Positions 30,668-38,257 of a stretch of DNA of 64,000 nucleotides are shown here, one piece after another. Location: positions 682,001-746,000 of the forward strand of contig CP119317.1 in assembly GCA_029203125.1 (NCBI GenBank). The letters are read 5' to 3'. Both the position numbers and the translations under genes were made by a program. The DNA comes from Candidatus Cohnella colombiensis. Lineage in GTDB: Bacteria; Bacillota; Bacilli; Paenibacillales; Paenibacillaceae. Positions within the stretch are counted from its first letter, which is position 1, and the number at the start of each line of letters is the position of its first letter. A model generated the notes under the pieces. The model was not told the origin of the DNA, did no database searches, and saw nothing but the letters and a program-made list of their open reading frames with translations.

Positions 30668-30864
30668 ACTTCACCTATGGACGAGGAATTAGTAGTATTA
30701 GTATATCAAAGATATACGCATAACAAGTTGACAATTGTCGATGATCAAAAAAATGAAGCATGTTATCTAAATTTTGCACCATATTTTTGATAGTGGGTTG
30801 CGACTATAATGGGGTTCAGAACAGGGAATATACTCCTGCTCAAACAAACAAAGGTGGGGTAACG
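30668..30864. promoter_or_regulatory. Divergent promoter region of kinase operon and ABC operon
   Basis: 197 bp without a gene. TATAAT at 30805-30810 is a likely -10 for the binding-protein gene, although no good -35 lies at 17 bp. TTGACA with a perfect palindrome GACAATTGTC (30730-30739) could be a -35 or an operator. Exact start sites are not clear. Confidence 0.45.
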
Positions 30865-32223
30865 ATGAAGAAATACCTAGTCTTACTTGTAGCTGTCATG
30901 ATGGTGTTCACAATCGTGGCATGTGGCTCTAACAACAACAATAGTAGCAGTAGCAGCGACGGTAAGAATGATTCAAGTGCTGTACCTGCAACCAAGGATG
31001 CTGAAAAATCGCCGGATGAACAAATTACATTGAAGTTCTTTACTGCGCTAGCAGATCGTACGAACGGTGCAGGTAAAGTCGAGCAAGATATCATTGATGC
31101 GTACATGAATGAAAATCCGAATGTCAAGATTGAGGTAGAAGCACTTCAAGATGAACCGTATAAAGCGAAAATTAAAGTGTACGCTTCTACGAATGCGATT
31201 CCTGACATTATTCAATCCTGGGGACAATCGTCGTTCATTAAGCCGCTAATCGATAATGATATGCTGCTAGAAATCAACGCTTCGGAATTTGCGAATCTTG
31301 ACTTCGTTCCAGGAGCAATGGACGGCTTCATTCAAGATGGTAAAGTATATGGCGTACCTAGAAGCGCAGACTTCTTCGTTCTCTATTACAATAAGAAGAT
31401 TTTCAACGACAATAATGTGAAGGTGCCTGAGACGTTGCCAGAACTTCTTGAGGCATCTAAACAACTGAGAGCAAAAGGAATCAATCCGATTACGACAAAT
31501 GCATTGGATGGCTGGTCATTACCAATCTGGTATGAATATGCAGCGCAACGCTACACAGGCGATTTTAACAAAATTGATAATATATTAAAGGGACAAGGTA
31601 CATTCTCTGGTGATGCAGACTTCCTAGCAGCAGCTAGTGATTTGCAAGCATTAGCGGAAAATAAGGCATTGGCTGACGGTTTCTTGACAGCAGACTATGG
31701 AACTTCTCGTAACCTGTTCGGTCAAGGACAAGCGGCGATGTATTTGATGGGGAACTGGGAAGCTGGTTTAGCGACTGATGAGAACTTCCCTGAAGAGGTT
31801 CGTAATAATATCGCAGCGATTTCCTACCCAACATCTGATAAAGGTAAAGCAACAGATGTAGCTGCTTGGTTCGGTGGCGGTTATTCCATCTCGAAAAATT
31901 CTAAAAATTCCGAAGCAGCGATTGCATTTTTGAAATATTTCTTCAAGCCTGAAAATTGGGCGAAGCAAGTATGGCAAAATGGCGCGGGTACGCCTGCTCA
32001 GTCCTTCACTGATTATTTGACAGGTCAAGAATCCGTGCTTCAAAAGCAACTAGTTGATATTTTCGGTTCCATCTCCTCCTCGAGCGGTACACCAATGCAT
32101 GACATGGGTACAGACGAGTTCAAGACAAAGGTGATGGAAGCTCATCAGAAGCTGCTCGGCAAACAAATTAATGCAGAGCAATTCCTTAAAGAGCTAGATG
32201 ATGCAGTTGCACTAATCAAATAA
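30865..32223 (+). CDS. Sugar ABC transporter substrate-binding lipoprotein
   Basis: The ATG at 30865 follows AAGGTGGGG and opens a lipoprotein signal (MKKYLVLLVAVMMVFTIVAC). A Ser/Asn spacer leads into a family 1 solute-binding protein (QITLKFFTALADRTNG, DIIQSWGQSSFIKPLIDNDML, YGVPRSADFFVLYYNKKIF, GQGQAAMYLMGNWEAG). About 452 residues. First gene of a three-gene importer; a hairpin at 32249-32288 before the permeases may raise binding-protein level relative to them. Confidence 0.93.
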   Translation: MKKYLVLLVAVMMVFTIVACGSNNNNSSSSSDGKNDSSAVPATKDAEKSPDEQITLKFFTALADRTNGAGKVEQDIIDAYMNENPNVKIEVEALQDEPYKAKIKVYASTNAIPDIIQSWGQSSFIKPLIDNDMLLEINASEFANLDFVPGAMDGFIQDGKVYGVPRSADFFVLYYNKKIFNDNNVKVPETLPELLEASKQLRAKGINPITTNALDGWSLPIWYEYAAQRYTGDFNKIDNILKGQGTFSGDADFLAAASDLQALAENKALADGFLTADYGTSRNLFGQGQAAMYLMGNWEAGLATDENFPEEVRNNIAAISYPTSDKGKATDVAAWFGGGYSISKNSKNSEAAIAFLKYFFKPENWAKQVWQNGAGTPAQSFTDYLTGQESVLQKQLVDIFGSISSSSGTPMHDMGTDEFKTKVMEAHQKLLGKQINAEQFLKELDDAVALIK

Positions 32224-32248
32224 CGAATAAAGTCGTGACATAAATGAT

Positions 32249-32288
32249 GTAGGGAGAGCAGGCGAATTCATTTCGGCTGCTCTACCTT
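32249..32288 (+). terminator. Possible attenuator hairpin between binding-protein and permease genes
   Basis: An imperfect stem (AGAGCAG.CGAA pairs with TTCG.CTGCTCT) is followed by ACCTTATTTAG, a weak T tract. Such partial terminators are common between binding-protein and permease genes. Confidence 0.5.
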
Positions 32289-32315
32289 ATTTAGAAAGAT
32301 AAGGCGGGGAGAAGG

Positions 32316-33200
32316 ATGCATAAATTATTAAGCAATCGGATCACCATTCTATGGCTGGTCGCGCCTAGTATGTTGTTGTTTCTCGGCATGGTATGTTTCC
32401 CTGTTTTAATGAGTGGATATTACGGGATGACGGATTGGCGCGGAATTGGAGCCTATGAATTTGTGGGGTTCACAAACTATTGGAATATTTTGTTTCACGA
32501 TGAAGTGTTCTGGCGTTCGCTATGGAATGCACTGTTACTGCTAGCAGCAACACTGCTTATTCAGCATCCGATCGCATTGCTGTTCTCTATTCTTGTTATG
32601 AACGGAGGTAGATTCGAAAAGCTTTATCGAACGATTTTCTTTCTACCTGCGGTAATTTCCATTGTTGTCACTTCAAAAATGTGGGTAAGCGTATTCCATC
32701 CTAATTACGGGATGTTAAATAAACTGCTCGATGGCATAGGACTTTCCATGCTAAAGCAGGATTGGCTCGGCGATCCGAAGCTGGCCATCTGGTGCGTTAT
32801 TATTGTTGTGATGTGGCAAGGATTTGGCTATGCGTTATTGCTCTACTATGCAGGTTTACAAGGTATACCGAAGGATATATACGAAGCGGCTGAACTGGAT
32901 GGAGCAGGACGTATTAGCTTATATACGAAAGTTGTCATCCCACTGCTTAGGCCAATGATGCGCGTTGCGGTGGTCATTGCCGTGACCGCCTGCTTGAAGC
33001 AGATGGAAACGATCTTCCTTATGACCAATGGCGGACCTGCTAATACGACACAATTCGTAGGCAACTACATATATAAAACTGCATTTTCATCGTCACTGTA
33101 TGGCTATGGAAATGCGATTTCTGTTATTTTCGTTATCATTTGCCTAATCATCACGGTCGTCATGAACAAAGCGTTCAGCAAAGACGTCGGTGAGTTTTAA
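32316..33200 (+). CDS. Sugar ABC transporter permease (MalF/UgpA type)
   Basis: 294 residues, six predicted membrane spans. The EAA loop is EAAELDGAGRISLYTKVVIPLLRPMM (residues ~190-215), and MTNGGPANTTQFVGNYIYKTAF near the end is typical of CUT1 permeases. ATG at 32316 behind GGGGAGAAGG. Partner permease starts 17 bp downstream. No ATPase is encoded, so a shared MsmX-type ATPase elsewhere is likely. Confidence 0.92.
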   Translation: MHKLLSNRITILWLVAPSMLLFLGMVCFPVLMSGYYGMTDWRGIGAYEFVGFTNYWNILFHDEVFWRSLWNALLLLAATLLIQHPIALLFSILVMNGGRFEKLYRTIFFLPAVISIVVTSKMWVSVFHPNYGMLNKLLDGIGLSMLKQDWLGDPKLAIWCVIIVVMWQGFGYALLLYYAGLQGIPKDIYEAAELDGAGRISLYTKVVIPLLRPMMRVAVVIAVTACLKQMETIFLMTNGGPANTTQFVGNYIYKTAFSSSLYGYGNAISVIFVIICLIITVVMNKAFSKDVGEF

Positions 33201-33217
33201 GGAAGGAGACATCAAGT

Positions 33218-34051
33218 ATGAAGACAAACTTGCCGATTTTAAAATCAGTTCAGCATCTTGTGCTTGGATTAGTTGCGGCGGTGCAAATTTTTCCACTGAT
33301 TTGGCTAATTAATTACTCCTTCCTAAAAAGTGGTGACTTCTTCGGAAAGAGTATATTGAAGTGGCCCTCCAGCTTTCAGGTAGAGAATTATAAGAATGCA
33401 TTTACTTACGGCAAAGTGCCGCTATTCATGCTGAACAGCTTTATCATTACGACCGTTACAATTGTGGTGGCAGCAATCCTTTCTTTAATGCTTAGCTATG
33501 CAATTACCCGAATGGAGTGGAAGCTACGTAAAGCAACAATGGCTTTTGTGCTATTAGGCATGATCGTACCGATTCATGCAACGCTGTTGCCTAACTTCAT
33601 ATTGTTCGATTGGCTTCACTTAATTGACAATCCGTTATCGCTTATTATGCCGTATATAGCGTTTTCTCTGCCGATCAGCATGTTGATTTTGTCTGGTTTT
33701 ATGGAGACAATTCCTAGAAGTATTGAAGAATCTGCAGTCATTGATGGGTGCTCGATCTATGGCGTGATCTTCCGTATTCTGCTGCCGATTACGAAGCCTG
33801 CAATCGCTACTGTCTGCATAATGAATTTCATTAGCTGGTGGAATGAATTTATTATGGCGAATACGTTTTTGACTTCTGAGAAATTCAAGACGTTGCCATT
33901 CTCGATAATGAAATTCGCTGGACAATATTCTTCGAACTATGGCGCGCAATTTGCGGTCATGACGATGATCGCGTTGCCGACAGTTATTATCTACCTCATG
34001 TTTACGGAGCAAATGTCTCGTGGAATTACAGCGGGAGCTGTGAAAGGGTAA
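33218..34051 (+). CDS. Sugar ABC transporter permease (MalG/CUT1 type)
   Basis: 277 residues with six predicted spans. N-terminal FPLIWLINYSFLKSGDFF, EAA loop ESAVIDGCSIYGVIFRILLPITKPAIATV and C-terminal MSRGITAGAVKG identify a MalG-like subunit. Ribosome site AAGGAAGGAG. Last gene of the importer; its terminator hairpin starts 46 bp downstream and has been split by an IS element. Confidence 0.92.
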   Translation: MKTNLPILKSVQHLVLGLVAAVQIFPLIWLINYSFLKSGDFFGKSILKWPSSFQVENYKNAFTYGKVPLFMLNSFIITTVTIVVAAILSLMLSYAITRMEWKLRKATMAFVLLGMIVPIHATLLPNFILFDWLHLIDNPLSLIMPYIAFSLPISMLILSGFMETIPRSIEESAVIDGCSIYGVIFRILLPITKPAIATVCIMNFISWWNEFIMANTFLTSEKFKTLPFSIMKFAGQYSSNYGAQFAVMTMIALPTVIIYLMFTEQMSRGITAGAVKG

Positions 34052-34165
34052 TATAGATATTGCATTGGGCAAACACACAACACAAGAAGGTGTTAATCAA
34101 ACAGAGTGGCAAAGCAGGGGATGAACTGCACCCCGTCAAGTAGACAGTACAAAAATAAAAATCAA

Positions 34166-34969
34166 TTAGACGGTCTTGGTCCTGAATTCCATTGGACTGA
34201 GGCCGTTTAGTTTTGCCTGTAATCGTTCGTAATTGTAAAAGTGAATATAGTCATCAATGTCCTTTTTAAGTTCTTCAAAGGTTCGGTAGGTATGCAAATA
34301 ATACTTCTCGCATTTTAGCGTCCCCCAAAAGGATTCCATCGGTCCATTATCAATACAGCGGCCAACTCGGGACATACTCTGCTTCATTTTAGCTTCGTCT
34401 AACATCCCTTTAAAACGTAGAGACGTATACTGATAACCACGGTCACTATGTAGCAACGGCGTGCTTTCCGGTGCTGCCTTTAAAGCTAGTTCCAGCGTTT
34501 GAAATACGAGAGGATTATTATTTGAGTGTCCCAATACATAGGAAACAATCGTTTTGTCATGAAGATCGAGAATTGCGCTTAAGTATGCTTTCTGACCATG
34601 GCCGTATCTGCATTCCGTCACGTCAGTTACCCACTTCTCATTCGGCACTTCTGCTTGAAACTCACGGTTTAACAAGTTCTCAGCTACTTGTTGCGGAGTG
34701 GAACGTTCATATCTCTTTTTCTTTCTACGGATGACCGACTGGATCCCCTTTATCTTCATGAGGCGCTGTACACGTTTGTGGTTAATAGACTTCATGGTTT
34801 TACGTCGCATGTGTAGGGTTAATTGACGGTAGCCGAAGGTACCCTCGACCTTCTTATACAAGCACATCATGACTTCCATCAGTTTTTTGTTCTCCAACTC
34901 ACGAGAGCTGGGTTTGTGTTGTAACCATTTGTAATAACTCGACCGTGAGATTTTTGCAATTTCACACAA
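34166..34969 (-). CDS. IS3-family transposase OrfB (DDE integrase domain)
   Basis: 267 residues from an internal ATG: an HTH_21-like region (FGYRQLTLHMRR, INHKRVQRLMK) then an rve integrase core with WVTDVTECRY, LLHSDRGYQY and DNGPMESFWGTLKCE, giving the DDE triad. The frame is open upstream to the orfA slippery site, so the natural product is probably the OrfAB fusion made by -1 frameshifting rather than this separate protein. Ends KTV near the left terminal repeat. Confidence 0.92.
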   Translation of the reverse strand: MCEIAKISRSSYYKWLQHKPSSRELENKKLMEVMMCLYKKVEGTFGYRQLTLHMRRKTMKSINHKRVQRLMKIKGIQSVIRRKKKRYERSTPQQVAENLLNREFQAEVPNEKWVTDVTECRYGHGQKAYLSAILDLHDKTIVSYVLGHSNNNPLVFQTLELALKAAPESTPLLHSDRGYQYTSLRFKGMLDEAKMKQSMSRVGRCIDNGPMESFWGTLKCEKYYLHTYRTFEELKKDIDDYIHFYNYERLQAKLNGLSPMEFRTKTV

Positions 34970-35043
34970 AAGCTGTATGCTAAATGACTCTGCTTGCTGT
35001 ACGGCTTGAATGGCAAGGTAGAAATTCTCTTGTCGGTGTTGGC

Positions 35044-35721
35044 TTAAAGACGCCTCCTTTCGAACTCTTGTAACTTTTTTAAGAAGGCATTCTCCGCTCG
35101 GAGTTGCTCATTCTCGTACTCCAACTTCCTCGTGGCGAGCCTATGTCGATCGGCTTCGGTTAACTCTTCAGGCGACTTGGTACGCCCTCTACCATCCTGT
35201 AAAGCATCCTGACCGCCTTCTGCATACTTTCTCACCCATCCGTACACTTGCTGGTAAGAAACCTGGAACTGCTCTGCTGTCTTCGTGTAGTCTTGTCCAT
35301 TCGCAAGGCAGTACAGGACAATGTCGATCCTCTCCTGCCATGTTGTCTTGCGTCCCTTAGTCATAGCTGTTGTTCCCCCTGTATAGGCTTTTAAGCTGCT
35401 ATGACCATTATACTTCTTAATCCAATTGAAGAGAGCTGCTCGACTAGCTATCCTATACTTATCTATCACTTGGTTCTGCGACAATCCCCGATTTAGATAA
35501 TCCATAACCGCTTGAAGCTTAATGTCTTCGGAATAACTACGATAGTGTGTGCGGATCTCTAATCCCTCGTAACCGTATAACCGAAAACGACGTTGCCAAT
35601 TTGCAAGCGTAGATATGGCACAGCCATACTTCCTAACAGCTGCTCTCACTCCAATATGACCAGCTTCGATCTCTTGAAGGATAGCCAATTTTTCTAAAGC
35701 GTTTAGTTTATTTCTAGGCAT
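35044..35721 (-). CDS. IS3-family transposase OrfA (helix-turn-helix protein)
   Basis: 225 residues with successive helix-turn-helix segments (KLAILQEIEAGHIGVRAAVRKYGCAISTLANWQRRF; LQAVMDYLNRGLSQNQVIDKYRIASRAALFNWIKKY; IDIVLYCLANGQDYTKTAEQFQVSYQQVYGWVRKY) and a C-terminal leucine-rich coiled coil (LEYENEQLRAENAFLKKLQEF). It is longer than the usual ~90-170 residues of IS3 OrfA because the DNA-binding unit is repeated. It binds the terminal repeats and supplies the N terminus of the OrfAB transposase. Confidence 0.9.
   Translation of the reverse strand: MPRNKLNALEKLAILQEIEAGHIGVRAAVRKYGCAISTLANWQRRFRLYGYEGLEIRTHYRSYSEDIKLQAVMDYLNRGLSQNQVIDKYRIASRAALFNWIKKYNGHSSLKAYTGGTTAMTKGRKTTWQERIDIVLYCLANGQDYTKTAEQFQVSYQQVYGWVRKYAEGGQDALQDGRGRTKSPEELTEADRHRLATRKLEYENEQLRAENAFLKKLQEFERRRL
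35074..35080 (-). other. Programmed -1 frameshift site of IS element
   Basis: On the minus strand TTA AAA AAG in the OrfA frame gives the canonical A-AAA-AAG slippery heptamer, near the end of the coiled-coil codons. A shift to -1 reads KVTRVRKEASLSQHRQENFYLAI... without a stop into OrfB. Confidence 0.8.
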
Positions 35722-35846
35722 GAAAAATGCTCCCCCTACAGTAAACAGGCTTTTATTATTTCACCTGTCTACCGTATGGGGAGCATATCAGGATTACACC
35801 TGTTTCGCCACTCTGTTTGTTTGGTCAATAGGTACTCATTGGAGTA

Positions 35847-35975
35847 ACTTTAATCGATTAAGAAAATAGGGAATGTATCTCCTGGAGGAGCGACAGCGTT
35901 TGCCTTTACAGACGTGAAATTACCTTGTTAAGAATTTACTAATTCAGATTTCACGATCTCATCCCGGGATCCCCA
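35847..35975 (+). repeat. Foldback repeat A, copy 1
   Basis: Shares ACTTTAATCGATTAAG and the block GGGAATGTATCTCCTGGAGG, then TGCCTTTACAGACGTGAAAT, with copy 2 (36431-36571) in the same orientation. Inner stem: AGACGTGAAAT (35910 region) with ATTTCACGATCT (35949 region). The outer stem partner has decayed (ATCCCGGGATCCCC). Confidence 0.8.
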
Positions 35976-36067
35976 CCAAAAAATAATCGAATACAAGGTA
36001 AGAGGCACCACGATACCCAATTATTTCGGGTAATGGATGCTCCAGCGGCACTTATGAGCGGAGATGT

Positions 36068-36416
36068 CCGAAATTAGAGACTGTCGATTAACTCTGCTTC
36101 AATAAATGCTTATTAGTTAAGATCGTAATGGTTGCCACAGGGCTTATTATTGATAAATCGATGGTTTCAAATTTTAATGGTTGCCAACGAGCTTAAATAG
36201 TGTTTATTTTTTAAAAAAGGTAGCTTTTACTGAAATAACCGCTACTACAACCGTTATAGTTTCAAAATGGCCCAATTCATCGAAATAGCCACTACCACAA
36301 CCATTAGCACATAGATGACGACCGAGCATACAAAAAAATGTCATACTCTCAACATAATTGCAACATTGAACCCTTTAACATTCACTAACAATGAATCGAC
36401 AGTCTCAATTATCGGG
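36068..36416. repeat. Long inverted-repeat (MITE-like) element between the two A repeats
   Basis: GAGACTGTCGATT at 36077-36089 is the exact reverse complement of 36394-36406, extendable to ~22 bp with mismatches (CCGAAATTAGAGACTGTCG / ATCGACAGTCTCAATTATCGG). Inside, TAATGGTTG on the left arm (twice) faces CAACCATTAG and CAACCGTTATAG on the right arm, so imperfect pairing extends well inward. No ORF is present. Confidence 0.65.
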
Positions 36417-36430
36417 TAACGGCATTCACT

Positions 36431-36571
36431 ACTTTATTCGATAAAGAAAAGAGGGAATGTATCTCCTGGAGGAGCGAAGCGTGTGCCTTTACAGACGTGA
36501 AATTACCTCGTTAGAAGTTATCAATTCAAATTTCACGGCTGTAACAGTAACCGAAAGGGGATACATCCCCA
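36431..36571 (+). repeat. Foldback repeat A, copy 2
   Basis: Can form a hairpin: GGGAATGTATCTCC (36453-36466) with GGGGATACATCCCC (36557-36570), 12 of 14 paired, and ACAGACGTGAAATT (36491-36504) with AATTTCACGGCTGT (36529-36542), 13 of 14 paired. Better preserved than copy 1. Could be a repetitive palindromic element or a structured RNA. Confidence 0.8.
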
Positions 36572-36761
36572 AAAAACTATTATCGTTAAAAGATTTCTTC
36601 GATATTTGATGTGCTATCAAACATGTGTAGTTCTCCTTAGATGTCAAGTACATAGTATTTTTTTATTACTGAATTATTATAGTCATTGGCGTAATTTGTA
36701 ACTTCATCAGTTATTGTTTACGATAGAGAGGTACATCATTCTGATTTGGAGGCGAATCAAG

Positions 36762-37532
36762 TTGAGTATCGATCTTAAGAAGAAAAGTGAAGAAAACTTA
36801 ATTGACCTTCGTAAAAAAGCGAGTATCTCGCTGGAGAAGAAGGGACTAGGTGGCCAAGTAGCAAGAGTAGGTATTGTCCTCGATATTTCAGGTTCGATGG
36901 ATGGGCTATATCGACGCGGTATAGTGCAAAATGTGGCAGAGCGTTGCTTGGCGCTTGCGATGAACTTCGACGACAATGGTGCTGCTGACGTTTTTGCATT
37001 CGGAATTCGCGATTATGAAATTGGCGAAATCGATCAATCGAACTTCTATCAATTCATAGAACGTGAAATTTTGAAAAAGTACAAGCTTGAAGCAGGAACT
37101 CAATATGCAGGCGTCGTTAAACGAATTGCGGACAAATACTACCCTAATGCGATTACTACGACAAAAAAATCAGGCTTCCTTGGTTTTGGTGGGAAGACAG
37201 AAGTCGTCGTCGATGGTTCGCGATACCGCAACGATCCTCCATGCTACATTTTTTACTTAACAGACGGAGATAATCAAGATAAAGATGAGATGCGCGCAGT
37301 TATGCGAGAAGTATCGAAGCTTGGGATCTTTTTTCAATTCGTCGGGGTAGGTCGGGATAGCTTTAAGTTTTTGAACGAATTGGATAACCTTGAAGGTCGC
37401 TACATAGATAATGCGAATTTCTTCAAAGTAGACAATCTTGACAACATTTCGGATGATCAGCTGTACGATATGATTCTGGCTGAATTTCCTGAGTGGCTCA
37501 AACTTGCGAAAAGTCATCAAATTATCGGTTAA
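36762..37532 (+). CDS. vWA-domain protein of the Ter system (TerF/TerY-like)
   Basis: Start assigned to the TTG at 36762 (reads MSIDLKKKSEENLIDLRKKA), nine bases after GGAGG; the ATG at 36714 has no ribosome site. 256 residues. Residues ~1-30 hold the short motif seen at the N terminus of Ter-linked vWA proteins. The vWA domain follows with an intact metal-ion-dependent adhesion site start (VLDISGSMDG), GTQYAGVVKRIADKY and CYIFYLTDGDNQDKDEM. Family knowledge: such proteins act as Ca/Mg-dependent protein-interaction hubs for TerD-family proteins. It precedes terD by 92 bp, which contain a sigma-W-like promoter, so it may be transcribed separately as well as with the cluster. Confidence 0.85.
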   Translation: MSIDLKKKSEENLIDLRKKASISLEKKGLGGQVARVGIVLDISGSMDGLYRRGIVQNVAERCLALAMNFDDNGAADVFAFGIRDYEIGEIDQSNFYQFIEREILKKYKLEAGTQYAGVVKRIADKYYPNAITTTKKSGFLGFGGKTEVVVDGSRYRNDPPCYIFYLTDGDNQDKDEMRAVMREVSKLGIFFQFVGVGRDSFKFLNELDNLEGRYIDNANFFKVDNLDNISDDQLYDMILAEFPEWLKLAKSHQIIG

Positions 37533-37547
37533 CTCGCAATAATTTGT

Positions 37548-37575
37548 TGAAACGTAAGCCCAAAACAATCGTATA
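37548..37575 (+). promoter_or_regulatory. Sigma-W-type (ECF) promoter ahead of terD
   Basis: TGAAAC (37548-37553), a 16-bp spacer and CGTATA (37570-37575) match the sigma-W consensus TGAAAC-N16-CGTA exactly. In B. subtilis the yceCDEFGH (terD-like) operon is under ECF sigma factors, so this fits established knowledge. A TATAAT at 37583-37588 could also serve sigma-A, but no -35 stands out. Placed 50 bp before the terD start. Confidence 0.8.
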
Positions 37576-37624
37576 TATTGTTTATAATCCAGTTCATAAC
37601 TAAACGAAGTGAGGGAATTAAACA

Positions 37625-38203
37625 ATGGCAATTAACTTATCCAAAGGTCAGAAGGTTGATTTGACGAAGGGAAATCCAGGTTTAGCGAATATTACAGTTG
37701 GTCTAGGCTGGGATACAAATAAATATGATGGTGGCGGACAATTCGACTTGGACGTATCCGTGTTTTGCACGAATGGCGCAGGTAAAGTCGATAGCGAACG
37801 CAACTTTATTTTCTATAACAATCCACAAAATGAAAATGGCTCAGTCCTTCACACAGGCGATAACCTGACAGGTGAAGGCGATGGTGATGATGAGCAAGTT
37901 AAAGTGCAATTAGGCAACGTTCCTGCGGGCATAGACAAAATTGCGTTCACAATTACAATTCACGATGCAGCTGAGCGCAACCAGAACTTCGGCCAAGTGG
38001 CTAATGCGTATGCTCGTATTGTCAATGATGCGAATGGGGAAGAAATAATTCGCTTCGATCTAGGCGAAGATTTCTCAATTGAAACCGGAATCGTCGTAGG
38101 TGAATTATACCGTCATGGTAGCGAGTGGAAGTTCTCGGCAATTGGAAGTGGTTATAAAGACGGCTTGGCAGGTCTTGCACGCGATTATGGACTTAACGTT
38201 TAA
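37625..38203 (+). CDS. terD: TerD-family stress protein
   Basis: 192 residues, full length for TerD. Calcium-site motifs are intact: WDTNKYDGGGQFDLDVSVF (residues ~30-48), FYNNPQNENGSVLHTGDNLTGEGDGDDEQ (~63-92) and the C-terminal EDFSIETGIVVGELYRHGSEWKFSAIGSGYKDGLAGLARDYG. Family knowledge: soluble, Ca-binding protein that works with TerC and TerB-type partners in resistance to tellurite and other stresses. ATG behind GTGAGGGA. First of three TerD domains in a row and nearest the ECF-type promoter. Confidence 0.95.
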   Translation: MAINLSKGQKVDLTKGNPGLANITVGLGWDTNKYDGGGQFDLDVSVFCTNGAGKVDSERNFIFYNNPQNENGSVLHTGDNLTGEGDGDDEQVKVQLGNVPAGIDKIAFTITIHDAAERNQNFGQVANAYARIVNDANGEEIIRFDLGEDFSIETGIVVGELYRHGSEWKFSAIGSGYKDGLAGLARDYGLNV

Positions 38204-38257
38204 GTCATAGATGTAACTTGAAATCCTACTAATTTGATGAATGAAAGGTGTGGCGTA

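Larger units (their letters stand above)
34122..35790 (-). mobile_element. IS3-family insertion sequence (IS150-like), intact
   Basis: 1669 bp. Ends are TGAACTGCACCCCGTC... at 34122 and, on the other strand, TGATATGCTCCCCATA... from 35790; 19 of the first 26 positions match, and both ends are TG...CA. A 3-bp target duplication GGA flanks it (34119-34121 and 35791-35793). It carries orfA and orfB in the -1 relation with an AAAAAAG slippery site, all intact, so it may still move. Confidence 0.9.
34098..35819 (+). terminator. Hairpin terminator of the ABC operon, split by IS insertion
   Basis: Left arm 34098-34118 (CAAACAGAGTGGC...) and right arm 35799-35819 (...GCCACTCTGTTTG) are complementary over 21 bp with one A-C mismatch and one G-U pair. 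If the IS (34122-35790) and one GGA copy are removed, the arms close on the loop GGATTACA, followed by TTTGG. It lies 46 bp after the last permease stop. The short T tract makes terminator the likely but not certain role. Confidence 0.75.
35791..36761. other. Long non-coding accessory stretch rich in inverted repeats
   Basis: About 970 bp with no believable gene on either strand. It contains the right arm of the split terminator, two copies of a ~130-bp foldback repeat, a ~350-bp inverted-repeat element between them and the upstream region of the vWA gene. Low coding potential and many palindromes suggest remnants or small non-autonomous mobile repeats. Confidence 0.7.

Noticed and set aside
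34098..35819. CAAACAGAGTGGC inverted repeats as the terminal repeats of the IS
   Set aside because: The TG...CA ends at 34122/35790 with GGA duplication fit IS3 rules, and the outer arms form a terminator hairpin when the IS is removed.
36714..36761. ATG start for the vWA gene at 36714
   Set aside because: No ribosome site; GGAGG with correct spacing points to the TTG at 36762, and the protein then begins like its family.
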